Source: an uncultured Porphyromonadaceae bacterium (GTDB lineage Bacteria > Bacteroidota > Bacteroidia > Bacteroidales > Muribaculaceae). From it: 64,000 nt of DNA. Each line of letters starts with the position of its first letter. The stretch's first letter is position 1. This document shows, in pieces, positions 38,045-46,804 of this stretch. A program made the translations under genes and the position numbers. Below the pieces are notes generated by a model. That model made no database searches and was not told the origin of the DNA. It saw only the letters and a program-made list of their open reading frames with translations. The stretch is taken from positions 36,606 to 100,605 of the forward strand of contig CAMNRO010000006.1 in assembly GCA_946553045.1 (NCBI GenBank), written 5' to 3'.

Positions 38045-39365
38045 CGGACGCTATCGCGGCAAGTGCGAGCCTTTGGCCGACTATTTCTCGGAGTATGCAA
38101 TCATACGCTACCGCGTAAAAGTGGAAATCGAATATTTCATAGCTCTTTCGGAAGTGGGGCTGCCGCAGTTGCCGGCTCTCGCACCCGAGACTGTTGAAGC
38201 ATTGCGCCGTATCTACGAGCCCGATGTGTTCACACCCGAGGAAGCTGAAAAAATCAAGACTATCGAGCAGACCACCAACCACGACGTCAAGGCCGTAGAA
38301 TATTATCTCAAGGAGCAGTTCGACGCCCTCGCTCTGGCCGACAGCAAGGAATTCATTCACTTCGGCCTTACCTCACAGGACATCAACAACACCTCCTTCC
38401 CCATGGCTCTTGCCGACTCTCTCGAGGAAGTGATGCGCCCAGCGTTCAAGCGCCTTACCGACAAACTGTCGGAACTCGCCATGGAGTATGCCGACGTGCC
38501 CATGCTCGCCAAGACCCACGGACAGCCCGCTTCGCCGACAACGCTCGGCAAGGAAATAGCCGTGTTCCTCGAACGCCTCGTGCGTCAGATAGAGGCTCTT
38601 GCCGAAGTTCCGGCCACCGGCAAATTCGGCGGCGCCACCGGCAATTTCAACGCTCATCTTGCCGCATATCCCGGCGTGGACTGGCGCGAGTTCGCCCATA
38701 ATTTCCTAAAGGACCGCCTGGGTCTGCAGCGCGAATACTTCACCACCCAGATTTCGAACTACGATTCGCTGGCCGCAACTTTCGACGCCCTCAAGCGTAT
38801 CAATACAATCATCGTCGACCTCGACCGCGATATCTGGTCGTATATTTCGATGAACTACTTCAAGCAGAAAATCAAAGCCGGAGAAGTTGGTTCGTCTGCT
38901 ATGCCCCACAAGGTGAACCCCATCGACTTCGAGAATTCCGAAGGCAATCTCGGCGTAGCCAACGCCATCTTGGAGCATTTGGCCGCAAAGCTGCCTATTT
39001 CGCGTCTGCAGCGCGACCTTACCGACTCGACTGTTCTGCGCAACATCGGTGTGCCTCTGGCTCATACACTCATTGCTGTCGAATCTACCCTCAAAGGCCT
39101 CGGCAAGCTGATTCTCAACCGCGAGGCTATCGACGCCGACCTCGACGGCTGCTGGAGTGTTGTGGCCGAAGGCATTCAGACAATCCTGCGCCGCGAAGGC
39201 TTCCCCAAGCCTTACGAGGCTCTCAAGGCCCTGACCCGCACCAACTCTGTGGTCGACGAAGCCGCTATCTCCAACTTCATCGACTCGCTCGAAGGCATTT
39301 CCGACTCCGTCCGCGCCGAGCTGCATGCCCTCAAGCCCTCTACCTACGTAGGCTACACCGTGTAG
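38007..39365 (+). CDS. purB: Adenylosuccinate lyase
   Basis: PurB cleaves SAICAR and adenylosuccinate in purine synthesis. The 452-residue length and motifs are typical: AISPVDGRYRGK at the N-terminus, TNHDVKAVEYYL, FGLTSQDINNTSFP, KTHGQPASPTTLGKE and the fumarase/lyase signature SSAMPHKVNPIDFENSEGN. The conserved N-terminus MELSNLTAISPVDGRY supports ATG 38007, which starts inside the end of glsB. It ends at a strong terminator. Confidence 0.97.
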   Translation: MELSNLTAISPVDGRYRGKCEPLADYFSEYAIIRYRVKVEIEYFIALSEVGLPQLPALAPETVEALRRIYEPDVFTPEEAEKIKTIEQTTNHDVKAVEYYLKEQFDALALADSKEFIHFGLTSQDINNTSFPMALADSLEEVMRPAFKRLTDKLSELAMEYADVPMLAKTHGQPASPTTLGKEIAVFLERLVRQIEALAEVPATGKFGGATGNFNAHLAAYPGVDWREFAHNFLKDRLGLQREYFTTQISNYDSLAATFDALKRINTIIVDLDRDIWSYISMNYFKQKIKAGEVGSSAMPHKVNPIDFENSEGNLGVANAILEHLAAKLPISRLQRDLTDSTVLRNIGVPLAHTLIAVESTLKGLGKLILNREAIDADLDGCWSVVAEGIQTILRREGFPKPYEALKALTRTNSVVDEAAISNFIDSLEGISDSVRAELHALKPSTYVGYTV

Positions 39366-39389
39366 TTTTATACGGTTAAACATACTTTT

Positions 39390-39437
39390 AAATCCGTATT
39401 TTCATGGCTGCCAACCATGTAAATGCGGATTTTTTTG
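39390..39437 (+). terminator. Terminator of purB
   Basis: AAATCCG (39390-39396) pairs with CGGATTT (39426-39432), with an inner CATGG/CCATG stem; T residues follow. Confidence 0.8.
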
Positions 39438-39469
39438 TCGGCATATCCCTAATTTCGAATTAAAATGAT

Positions 39470-39477
39470 TATTTTTG
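39470..39477 (+). promoter_or_regulatory. -7 element of the small-protein operon
   Basis: TATTTTTG, with no clear -33 element. The leader is about 50 nt. Confidence 0.5.
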
Positions 39478-39531
39478 CGGATAAGCCTCTGTAAACGGCT
39501 ATTATTCTGCTCTCACCTTAGAATCAAAGCT

Positions 39532-39996
39532 ATGAAAAGAATATTCGGGATTTCGTTGTGGATATTTGGCGGATTCGCAGTCATAGCCTTTGCCGCAATG
39601 GGGCTTGTCGGATTATTCGCATACTCGGCGCGAAATTTCGAGAAAGAGCAGAACGAATATTTCTCGAAAGTTGAATATTTTGTCGAAGGCAATGTGATTG
39701 GCGCGAAAGACATCGGTGGCTCATATTATCTTATAGAAATAGAACCAACAAAATTTGCGATGGTCAAGAACCGAATCCGTCTGTCAGATGATTATGTCGG
39801 TGTCTATACGGCCGATACAACACGTGTATTTATAGTAGCTCCGTTGCCTGTAGATTTCTCATTTCCTTTGAGAACTGTCGGTGTGAATACCCGAGACAGA
39901 CAGTTCCTGTTTAACGATACATCGGAATCCACACTGAGAACGGCAGCCTTGTATAAGCATAAACTGCCATGCGGCAGGAATTATATTCCATTCTGA
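39532..39996 (+). CDS. Hypothetical membrane-anchored protein, 154 residues
   Basis: The protein begins MKRIFGISLWIFGGFAVIAF and continues as one N-terminal membrane helix (about 5-30). A soluble domain of beta-strand character follows (VEYFVEGNVIGAKDIGGSYY, LIEIEPTKFAMVKNRIR). I recognise no family. The ATG at 39532 is preferred over upstream in-frame codons because of the signal-anchor. It is the first of four tightly packed genes; the next starts 4 nt after its stop. Confidence 0.6.
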   Translation: MKRIFGISLWIFGGFAVIAFAAMGLVGLFAYSARNFEKEQNEYFSKVEYFVEGNVIGAKDIGGSYYLIEIEPTKFAMVKNRIRLSDDYVGVYTADTTRVFIVAPLPVDFSFPLRTVGVNTRDRQFLFNDTSESTLRTAALYKHKLPCGRNYIPF

Positions 39997-40000
39997 AGAT

Positions 40001-40162
40001 ATGGAAGAAGCTTTAAGGTATATAGCAATTGTGTTTATTATCTGGGCTGTGTGCAGGAAGATATATAAGGCCGTCAGCTCCCGGACGGTCGACTATGTCC
40101 TTTGGGCATTTAACCTTGTGCCAAAACATAGAATGATAAATCAGGAAGGAGGCAAGCGATGA
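40001..40162 (+). CDS. Small membrane protein, 53 residues
   Basis: ATG 40001 to TGA 40162 encodes MEEALRYIAIVFIIWAVCRK followed by IYKAVSSRTVDYVLWAFNLV and a basic tail ending INQEGGKR. One hydrophobic helix is predicted at about 6-20. Its start is 4 nt after the previous stop, and its stop overlaps the next ATG (ATGA), a strong sign that it is translated. No family is recognised. Confidence 0.6.
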   Translation: MEEALRYIAIVFIIWAVCRKIYKAVSSRTVDYVLWAFNLVPKHRMINQEGGKR

Positions 40163-40701
40163 AGAGGGCGGAGGGATATGTTGCGAAAGAGACGTTTGTG
40201 TTTCCGTTGTTTTGTCTTGTTGTATTGGCATGCAACATATATTGGGGGTGCGATGACGGGTGGCCTGTCGGTGCGATAATAAGTGCATTGTTTTTCGGGG
40301 TATTTGTGTCGATTTATGCCGGGAAATACATCTGCTTCGGGCGCGATTGCTTAAGAATAAATGCTGATGGTATTGAAGTTAAAGAATGGGGCAAGACCAC
40401 TAAGCACACGTGGATGGATATCGAGAAATGTACAGTATTTTATGCGCAGTCATACGGCACTTTCTTTTTTCGTATATTGTCTGTTTTATTGTCGCCCGCT
40501 AAGAAAAGAAAGTATGTAAATGTGAGACTTTCGGGAAAATTCTGTCGAAATAAAAGTGTCATTAGTGCGATTGAGCGATTCGGAGGCCCTGATGTCTTTG
40601 ACCGGCAATCCTCGCATCGTCACAATAAATATCTGGCCGCAATATTTTTAGCGACAATAGTATGTGCTATTCTGATTTTTATCTTTTTTGAACTGTTATG
40701 A
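40159..40701 (+). CDS. Hypothetical membrane protein with PH-like middle, 180 residues
   Basis: Two N-terminal hydrophobic helices (about 13-30 and 38-53) are followed by a soluble segment (INADGIEVKEWGKTTKHTWM, IEKCTVFYAQS, KYVNVRLSGKFCRNK) that resembles bacterial PH-type membrane-linked domains. A C-terminal helix (about 158-178) closes the protein. AGGAGG upstream gives a good ribosome site. Both ends overlap neighbouring small ORFs by ATGA. The function is unknown. Confidence 0.65.
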   Translation: MKRAEGYVAKETFVFPLFCLVVLACNIYWGCDDGWPVGAIISALFFGVFVSIYAGKYICFGRDCLRINADGIEVKEWGKTTKHTWMDIEKCTVFYAQSYGTFFFRILSVLLSPAKKRKYVNVRLSGKFCRNKSVISAIERFGGPDVFDRQSSHRHNKYLAAIFLATIVCAILIFIFFELL

Positions 40702-40796
40702 AGCAGGTTGATACGCTCTTTATGGAAGTCGACGGGTCTTCGTATAGGATTTCCAGAATAGATGACCGTAAGATTCCCGAATCGGCCTCTGATTGA
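40698..40796 (+). CDS. Micro-ORF, 32 residues
   Basis: ATG 40698 overlaps the preceding stop (ATGA) and runs to TGA 40796, encoding MKQVDTLFMEVDGSSYRISR and then IDDRKIPESASD. It is hydrophilic and acidic, with no family match. The coupling is the main support. It could also be the truncated start of a longer lost gene. Confidence 0.4.
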   Translation: MKQVDTLFMEVDGSSYRISRIDDRKIPESASD

Positions 40797-40859
40797 TGAA
40801 TTTTTACATTTTTTGAAAGATATTAGTATTTGCCTCACCTGTAAAGGTGAAGTCAGGGC

Positions 40860-40953
40860 GCGATAAGGTTTATATATTTGCAAATCAATTGTGTGTTTTA
40901 CTATAAAAGGGAAAGCAGCCGCTTGTTTTGCGTAGCGATAAGGTGTATATTTG
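40860..40953 (+). promoter_or_regulatory. Tandem promoter elements with repeated GCGATAAGGT
   Basis: GCGATAAGGT occurs at 40860-40869 and 40935-40944. Each copy is followed at once by TATATTTG (40873-40880 and 40946-40953), and the second has TTG 20 nt before. The distal copy would give a leader of about 75 nt and the proximal copy almost none before ATG 40960. Confidence 0.5.
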
Positions 40954-40959
40954 TCGATT

Positions 40960-42762
40960 ATGAAAAAACTATTTATATCTTTGGTCCTTTTGGGCGCTTC
41001 GGCAAATCTTTATGGAGCTGATGCGGGCACCGTATCGGCATTTGCGCATGCAGAGAATCTGATTGGAGAAGGAGAACTCGACTCGGCTGCCGCTATTATA
41101 GATTCAATCATAAATATCCCGGGCTTCGAGACCGACACGATGTACGGGCGTGTGATGGTCGAAAAATCGACAATGCATTATTACTCGGGCAACATCACCG
41201 AAATGGCCCGGGCTCTTGAGCTTGCCAGAGGCGCCGTAGACCCCGACGGCGACCAGATTGTCAACGTTAGTCTCTGGAATAATCTTGCCGTAGTCCATAA
41301 CCGCCGCGAATCTCCCGACTCGGCTCTCGCCTGCTATCAGCGTGCGCTTGAACATGCAAGAAGAGCCGATGATGCGTCGTGGCAGTCGGCTCTGGAGTGT
41401 AATATAGGCGCGTTATATTACAACCTGGAGCGCTATGCCGTTGCCGTAGAGTATTTCGGCAATGCGGTGAATCATGCGGCTATGTGCGATGACGGCTACA
41501 CCGAGCTTGCCTCTGCCCAGCTTGCCGCAGAGGCATACCTGAAACTCAATCGGACGGAGGAGGGCGGTTCTTTCATTCGTAAGGCCTGGAATCTGGCGCA
41601 GGAGAGCGGAGACCCGTCCTTGCAGATACGCTGCATGCCGACACTGATGTCGTATTACGAGGCTACAGCGCAGCCCGATTCTGCTGATTACTATATGGAA
41701 TTAGGGCAGACCCTGCTCCCTTCGGTTTCTGCAAATGGATCGCTTGCCGGCGGCTTTCGTTCGGCAAAGGTGCATCTGGATATGTCGCGTGGACGTTATG
41801 CCGATGCTTTGGCCGAGCTAAAGGTGCTGCGCGATATGGATTTCGCGCCGACAGAAACCAGCCTTTACCGGCAGATGGCTGTGTGTCTGGCCGGGCTCGG
41901 ACAAGACCGCGAGGCATATCTGCACATGGATTCGGCACTGATGTGGAGCGACACTCTCGCCGCCCGCGACATGAACCGTGCCATGGCAGAATTCGATGTC
42001 AGATACGGCACCATGCAGCGCGAACTTGAAAATACAGACCTTCGCAACAGAGTGCTCCTCAGAGAGCGCATGCTCCTTGGGGGCGGCCTGTTGCTTACGC
42101 TTGTTCTTATACTCGTCCTTATACTCGTTTTCCGTCACAGACGCCTTAAAACCCGCATGGCGCTCGAACGTTCGGAGCAATATATCTGCGGAATGGAGGA
42201 AGAACGGCGCATATTCGCGCGCGAACTTCACGACGGAGTCGCCGCCGACCTGCTCGCTTTGCGGCTTAATATCGACGGCGGAAATACACCTGAAAACATA
42301 GTCGGTATGGCCGAACAGCTGCGCCTTACCGTCCGGGCAATATCCCACAGGCTCATGCCTCCTGAATTATCGAACCAGACTCTCGGCACTGCCATCGCTG
42401 CCTATGCCAAGGCTGTAGGCGGTGACGAGGCATCAGGAATCCGGGTTGAGTTTGTGGAAGCTGACATGTCGGTGGCAATTCCCGAGATGACAGCGCGCGA
42501 GGTATATCGCATTTTCCAGGAGGAGATGGCTAATATCATAAAATATGCCAGGCCCTCGCATATAGACATATCTTTGCAGTCTGAATCGGGAAATGTGCTT
42601 CATCTCACAATCGATCATGACGGCACTCCCGGCGACGTGCCGTGTGACGGCTCCGGCATCGGACGGCGCACTGTGGCCGACCGTCTGCGCATTATCAATG
42701 CAAGACTGCAGCGGTCTGCCGACGCTAATATGTCGTCGGTCAATCTATACGTGCCCTTATGA
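40960..42762 (+). CDS. TPR-containing sensor histidine kinase (NarL-partner, HisKA_3 type)
   Basis: The 600-residue protein has a signal peptide (MKKLFISLVLLGASANLYGA), periplasmic TPR repeats (about 25-350), one membrane helix (about 371-391, LLLTLVLILVLILVF) and a cytoplasmic kinase. The phospho-acceptor H424 sits in RELHDGVAADLLALRL. The ATPase domain has EEMANIIKYARPSHI and GSGIGRRTVADRL, while the usual DNGxG reads DHDGTPGD. It is ATGA-coupled to its response regulator. ATG 40960 is chosen because the TTG at 40951 lies inside the -7 box. Confidence 0.85.
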   Translation: MKKLFISLVLLGASANLYGADAGTVSAFAHAENLIGEGELDSAAAIIDSIINIPGFETDTMYGRVMVEKSTMHYYSGNITEMARALELARGAVDPDGDQIVNVSLWNNLAVVHNRRESPDSALACYQRALEHARRADDASWQSALECNIGALYYNLERYAVAVEYFGNAVNHAAMCDDGYTELASAQLAAEAYLKLNRTEEGGSFIRKAWNLAQESGDPSLQIRCMPTLMSYYEATAQPDSADYYMELGQTLLPSVSANGSLAGGFRSAKVHLDMSRGRYADALAELKVLRDMDFAPTETSLYRQMAVCLAGLGQDREAYLHMDSALMWSDTLAARDMNRAMAEFDVRYGTMQRELENTDLRNRVLLRERMLLGGGLLLTLVLILVLILVFRHRRLKTRMALERSEQYICGMEEERRIFARELHDGVAADLLALRLNIDGGNTPENIVGMAEQLRLTVRAISHRLMPPELSNQTLGTAIAAYAKAVGGDEASGIRVEFVEADMSVAIPEMTAREVYRIFQEEMANIIKYARPSHIDISLQSESGNVLHLTIDHDGTPGDVPCDGSGIGRRTVADRLRIINARLQRSADANMSSVNLYVPL

Positions 42763-43361
42763 AATCAGATATGCAGAATTTAGTAATTGTCGACGACCAC
42801 CCCATTATCGGTCTCGCTCTCAGAGAGCGCCTGGCTCCATATCCGTTCAATATCGTGGGGGTGCTGCACCGGCTGGAAGAGCTTGTGACGCTTCCGGTTG
42901 AGTCTGCGGCAATAAATCTTTGGATAATCGATCTTGAACTTGGTTCCTCAAACTCATGGGACCTTATAGCGCAGTTGTCGGCGTTGCCGCACCCTCCGGG
43001 CATAGTGGTGTACACCATGCATGGTTCTCCTTGGGTCAAAGAGCGGCTGACACGTCTGAACGTGAGATATATGGTAGACAAGTCGGATTCCATAGAGGAA
43101 CTCGACAATGCCATACGGGCCTATTTCAAGGGCGAACCCTATGCCAGTTCTTCTTTTCGCGGCAATGTAGGGTCAGGCAGCCTCACGCTGCGCGAGACAG
43201 AGGTGCTTTCTCTTCTGGTAAAAGGCATGTCGACTTCAGACATAGCTCACAGACTGAATATAAGCCAGAACACCGTGCAGACTTACCGAAAAAGTCTTAT
43301 GGCGAAATTTGATGTCCACAAAGTGACAGATCTCATATCAAAGACGCGAGGACTCGTATGA
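42759..43361 (+). CDS. NarL/LuxR-family response regulator
   Basis: The 200-residue protein has an N-terminal receiver (VIVDDHP, phospho-acceptor D58 in WIIDLEL, VDKSD) and a C-terminal LuxR helix-turn-helix (about 138-195, LTLRETEVLSLLVKGMSTSD, SQNTVQTYRKSL). It is cotranscribed with the TPR kinase. Likely targets may include the adjacent LRR gene, which starts 33 bp later, but no operator is identified. Confidence 0.9.
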   Translation: MKSDMQNLVIVDDHPIIGLALRERLAPYPFNIVGVLHRLEELVTLPVESAAINLWIIDLELGSSNSWDLIAQLSALPHPPGIVVYTMHGSPWVKERLTRLNVRYMVDKSDSIEELDNAIRAYFKGEPYASSSFRGNVGSGSLTLRETEVLSLLVKGMSTSDIAHRLNISQNTVQTYRKSLMAKFDVHKVTDLISKTRGLV

Positions 43362-43364
43362 GCT

Positions 43365-43375
43365 AAACAACCTCT
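43365..43375 (+). repeat. Possible remnant of a MITE terminal repeat
   Basis: AAACAACCTCT is identical to the last 11 bp of the element at 55159-55496, in the same orientation and again just before a gene start. It may be chance. Confidence 0.25.
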
Positions 43376-43393
43376 AATATATAATTACAATTC

Positions 43394-44749
43394 ATGAATC
43401 GTTTCTTTGCAACGGCTGTCTTTATGGCCGTAGCCGGCGTATTGTCGGCAAACGCCTGGGTTTTCACCCAGGATAAGATTGTCTATCAGACTATTGACGA
43501 CGCAACTGTGACTGTCGATGGCTGCGACGCGTCTCTTGTAAATGTCGCTATTCCCTCGTCTGTTGTCTACAACGAAAAAACTTACGAAGTCGTTTCGATT
43601 TCGGCGCGTGCTTTTGCAAGCAGCTCTATCGAGACATTGACTGCGACTGAAAGCGTGGTCGAGCTAGGCAGTCAGGCTTTCTTCCTCGCGAGCAGTCTTC
43701 GGGAGGTGTCTCTGCCCGGTCTGACAACCATGGGCGAAGGGGCATTCTATCTTAGCGGTGTCGGAAAAGTTGTTTTAGGCGATAAGCTGACCGCGTTGCC
43801 AAAAGATGCGTTCAACAGCTGCAAGTCGAAACTCGAAGTGAATCTGAGCCATATAGAAACCATAGGCGCTACTGCATTCAGAAAGTGCATTATGGATAAT
43901 GTCGAAATCCACGATGGCACCACACTCGAAAAAGCCGCTTTTCAGGAGTGCAATATCGACAATATGACTATTTCGGGCACTATAAATCTGCCGAAGGGCT
44001 CTTTTGTTTTCGACCGTGGCAAGGTTGCTCAGCTTACCCTTGTAGATGTGGACTTCTCAAGCAGCCGTGATGCCGTGAATCCTACAGTCGAAAAACTGGA
44101 GATACTTCAGAAAGACAAATCAGCCATAAACATAGGTAATGTTCCATACACTACTAAGGCAAAAAGCATATATCTCGATATTGATATGGAGACCCTTGGA
44201 ATGTCGTCTGTTTCGCCTTTTGGCAACTCGTACGCTTTGCAGGAAGTCGTCATGGGGCCACGTGTAAAGTCGCTATTCTCCAATATGTTCTATAACTGCA
44301 GCAAGCTCGGCACTGTAGTCATGTCGGCTTCTATGACGGAGGTCGCACGCGGGGCATTCAGCGGCTGTAATTCCATCGGCGTTGTCGAGTGCCAGGCAAC
44401 GGTGCCGCCTGTATGCCCGTCGGATGCATTTACCTCTACAGTCTATGGAACGGCTCAGCTCAAGGTGCCGGAAGGCTGCCGCGATGCTTACGCCGCTGCC
44501 GACGGGTGGGGCCTCTTTACACATATCGACGGCACTCTTTCGGGTATTGGCAATGTGGACATTGAGGGCGATTGCGCCGTCAGGGTCGCTGGCGGCCGGA
44601 TTATTTTCGATTGTCCTGACGATGCCATTGTGGCAGTGTATTCTGTCGACGGGCGCCTCGTTTACCAAGGAGCGGCATGCGACCTGATGCCCGGGCGCGG
44701 TGTATATATCGTGCGTGTCGGCCGACAAGCGGTCCGCGTGGCTGTCTGA
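43394..44749 (+). CDS. BspA-like leucine-rich-repeat surface protein with T9SS-like tail
   Basis: The 451-residue protein has a signal peptide (MNRFFATAVFMAVAGVLSANA) and LRR_5 repeats through about 60-365 (ARAFASSSIETLTATES, SQAFFLASSLREVSLPG, MFYNCSKLGTVVMSAS). Its C-terminal about 70 residues (AVYSVDGRLVYQGAAC, PGRGVYIVRVG) resemble a type IX secretion sorting domain. It is probably exported to the cell surface. It follows the two-component genes by 33 bp and may share their transcript. Confidence 0.8.
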   Translation: MNRFFATAVFMAVAGVLSANAWVFTQDKIVYQTIDDATVTVDGCDASLVNVAIPSSVVYNEKTYEVVSISARAFASSSIETLTATESVVELGSQAFFLASSLREVSLPGLTTMGEGAFYLSGVGKVVLGDKLTALPKDAFNSCKSKLEVNLSHIETIGATAFRKCIMDNVEIHDGTTLEKAAFQECNIDNMTISGTINLPKGSFVFDRGKVAQLTLVDVDFSSSRDAVNPTVEKLEILQKDKSAINIGNVPYTTKAKSIYLDIDMETLGMSSVSPFGNSYALQEVVMGPRVKSLFSNMFYNCSKLGTVVMSASMTEVARGAFSGCNSIGVVECQATVPPVCPSDAFTSTVYGTAQLKVPEGCRDAYAAADGWGLFTHIDGTLSGIGNVDIEGDCAVRVAGGRIIFDCPDDAIVAVYSVDGRLVYQGAACDLMPGRGVYIVRVGRQAVRVAV

Positions 44750-44769
44750 GTCAGGTATGGAAAAAATAT

Positions 44770-44800
44770 TTTGCAGATTGTAGAAAATTTTCTACCTTTG
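44770..44800 (+). promoter_or_regulatory. Promoter of tRNA-Gln
   Basis: TTTG (44770-44773), 19-nt spacer, TACCTTTG (44793-44800). Confidence 0.75.
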
Positions 44801-44837
44801 CAGCGCTTTAGGCCATTTTATGGCTTGGGCAAAGGAT

Positions 44838-44908
44838 AGTCCTATGGTGTAATGGTAGCACTACAGTTTTTGGTACTGTCTGTCTAGGTTCGAATCCTGG
44901 TGGGACTA
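44838..44908 (+). tRNA. tRNA-Gln (anticodon TTG)
   Basis: The cloverleaf is complete. Acceptor AGTCCTA pairs with TGGGACT, the anticodon stem ACAGT/ACTGT encloses loop TTTTGGT, and the T-arm contains GGTTCGAATCC. CCA is not encoded. A terminator follows at once. Confidence 0.95.
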
Positions 44909-44914
44909 CTCATG

Positions 44915-44946
44915 GCAAGGCCGCTCAATCGAGCGGCCTTGCTTTT
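44915..44946 (+). terminator. Terminator of tRNA-Gln
   Basis: GCAAGGCCGCTC (44915-44926) pairs with GAGCGGCCTTGC (44931-44942), followed by TTTT. Confidence 0.85.
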
Positions 44947-44954
44947 ATGTATAT

Positions 44955-44986
44955 TTTGGTTTGTTAAGTAATTTTTGCTAATTTTG
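44955..44986 (+). promoter_or_regulatory. Promoter of the lipoprotein/DUF5723 pair
   Basis: TTTG (44955-44958), 20-nt spacer, TAATTTTG (44979-44986). Confidence 0.7.
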
Positions 44987-45031
44987 CAACATATTTGAGT
45001 CATTTCCCCAACAATCATTATAATCACATTT

Positions 45032-46789
45032 ATGCAAACCAAAGTTTTAAGTTGTACTCTGATTTTGGCATTATGCGTTGCTGCGGCTTCGTGCGTAGAT
45101 GACAACTACGATTTGTCGGATATAGATACGACAACCCGTGTGACAGTCGACAATCTGACTGTTCCGATGAACATGGATCCCGTAGTGCTTTCAGACATCA
45201 TATCTATAGATGAAGGCAGCAAGATTCAGGCAGTGACCATTGATGGAAACGAGTTCTATGCTCTTTCGCAGAAAGGCGATTTTAACTCAGACCCGATTTA
45301 TGTAGATAAGGTCAAGGCTCCGGCGCCGGCATTGACGCCCACCCAGCGCACTCTTCAAATCGCACCCTACGGAGGAATCGTAACCGACGGCTCGGCTCTG
45401 ACATATGAAATTGTCGAGATGGGCAATGAATTTACCTACACTGCCGGAAATATCGATGAGGCAATTGTCGAACTTAATTCGGCAGTCATAGAGCCTCTGG
45501 AGTTCCGCATAGACTTTGATGTAAGGAATATTTCCGGCATGGCAGAGAAAATGACATTCTCCGGAATGACACTCCAGCTGCCCGAAGGTCTTGAGGCTAC
45601 TGTGTCTGATGGCAGCTACGACTCTGCGACCGGTATCTGGACTATTCCGACCAAGGAATTCGGCGGCCATACCGGCGCAGCAGTGCTTACAGCGACGGCC
45701 ATTGATTTTGTAGCCAATGGTAGCACCATTGAGAACCATTCACTTAAATTCGATAACCGTTTCCGCATTCTCGAAGGTCTTCTCACCGTAGAGCCTAAGG
45801 CCGGAACGACTCTGCCTCAGACCGTAGACCTGTATGTAAGTTATAAAATGGGTGATATCGTGGTGAATTCGTTTACAGGCGTTGTCAAGTACGAACTTGA
45901 AGGCATGTCGATTGACCCCGTGGATTTAAGCGATTTACCTGATTTCATTTCCGGCGACGAGACCGATATCACAATCGCCAATCCGCAGATATATCTGCAG
46001 GTGAACAATCCTGTGGCCGACTACAGTCTCGAATGCAGCACCGGTATCACCCTCACCGCAATCCGCGAGGGCTATGCCGACCGCTCGTTCTCTCCCGATG
46101 TCAATCAGATGAATATCGGTTTCGACAAGGGCATTGCCGGACCCTATAATTTTGTGCTCGCGCCGTCGTCCGACAATCTTATTGTACCGGCAGGATATGA
46201 ATCGCCCTCGTTCGTCGAGTTCTCGACACTCGGCAGTCTGGTGTCTGCTCCTGCCGATGCCGCAGTCAAGGGTCTGCCGGATATGATTGGCATAACTCTC
46301 GACAATCCCGGCATAAAGCAGTCGGCAGTGAAGGATTTTGCACTTGGGCGCCAGATAGATGGTGTAAGAGGCCGTTATGAACTGATGGCTCCTCTCGCGC
46401 TGGGCGCCGGGTCGGAAATAGTTTATTCCGATACGAAAGATGGCTGGAACGACGAAGACGTAGATGCCATAACAATCACCGAGCTCGTCGTAACCGCAAA
46501 AGCGTCGAGCACCGTGCCTTTGGGAGCTTCTATAAGCGCTTATCCCGTCGATGTGACCGGTGCGCCGATCAAGGGTGTTACCGTCGTTACGGAATCGGCA
46601 CTTCCCGCAAATGCCGAAGACGCCGAGATAAGAATCGTGATGCATGGCGAAATCAGGCATATCGACGGCGTCACTTTCGAGGCCCGTGTGAAAAGCGATG
46701 GCTCGCCGGTGGCTCTCGCACCGTCTCAGACCATCACACTCAGGGAAATCCGCGCCACCGTGAGCGGCTATTATGAAAAAGAACTCTAA
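45032..46789 (+). CDS. Large hypothetical lipoprotein, partner of DUF5723 protein
   Basis: The 585-residue protein has a lipoprotein signal (MQTKVLSCTLILALCVAAASC). The mature start CVDDNYDLSDIDTTTRVTVD is of a kind common in Bacteroidales lipoproteins. The body is all-beta in character, acidic, and seems to contain repeated immunoglobulin-like segments. I do not recognise a named domain. It is followed 15 bp later by a DUF5723 outer-membrane protein, and the pair probably acts together at the envelope. Confidence 0.65.
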   Translation: MQTKVLSCTLILALCVAAASCVDDNYDLSDIDTTTRVTVDNLTVPMNMDPVVLSDIISIDEGSKIQAVTIDGNEFYALSQKGDFNSDPIYVDKVKAPAPALTPTQRTLQIAPYGGIVTDGSALTYEIVEMGNEFTYTAGNIDEAIVELNSAVIEPLEFRIDFDVRNISGMAEKMTFSGMTLQLPEGLEATVSDGSYDSATGIWTIPTKEFGGHTGAAVLTATAIDFVANGSTIENHSLKFDNRFRILEGLLTVEPKAGTTLPQTVDLYVSYKMGDIVVNSFTGVVKYELEGMSIDPVDLSDLPDFISGDETDITIANPQIYLQVNNPVADYSLECSTGITLTAIREGYADRSFSPDVNQMNIGFDKGIAGPYNFVLAPSSDNLIVPAGYESPSFVEFSTLGSLVSAPADAAVKGLPDMIGITLDNPGIKQSAVKDFALGRQIDGVRGRYELMAPLALGAGSEIVYSDTKDGWNDEDVDAITITELVVTAKASSTVPLGASISAYPVDVTGAPIKGVTVVTESALPANAEDAEIRIVMHGEIRHIDGVTFEARVKSDGSPVALAPSQTITLREIRATVSGYYEKEL

Positions 46790-46804
46790 ACCATTATCTG
46801 CCTT

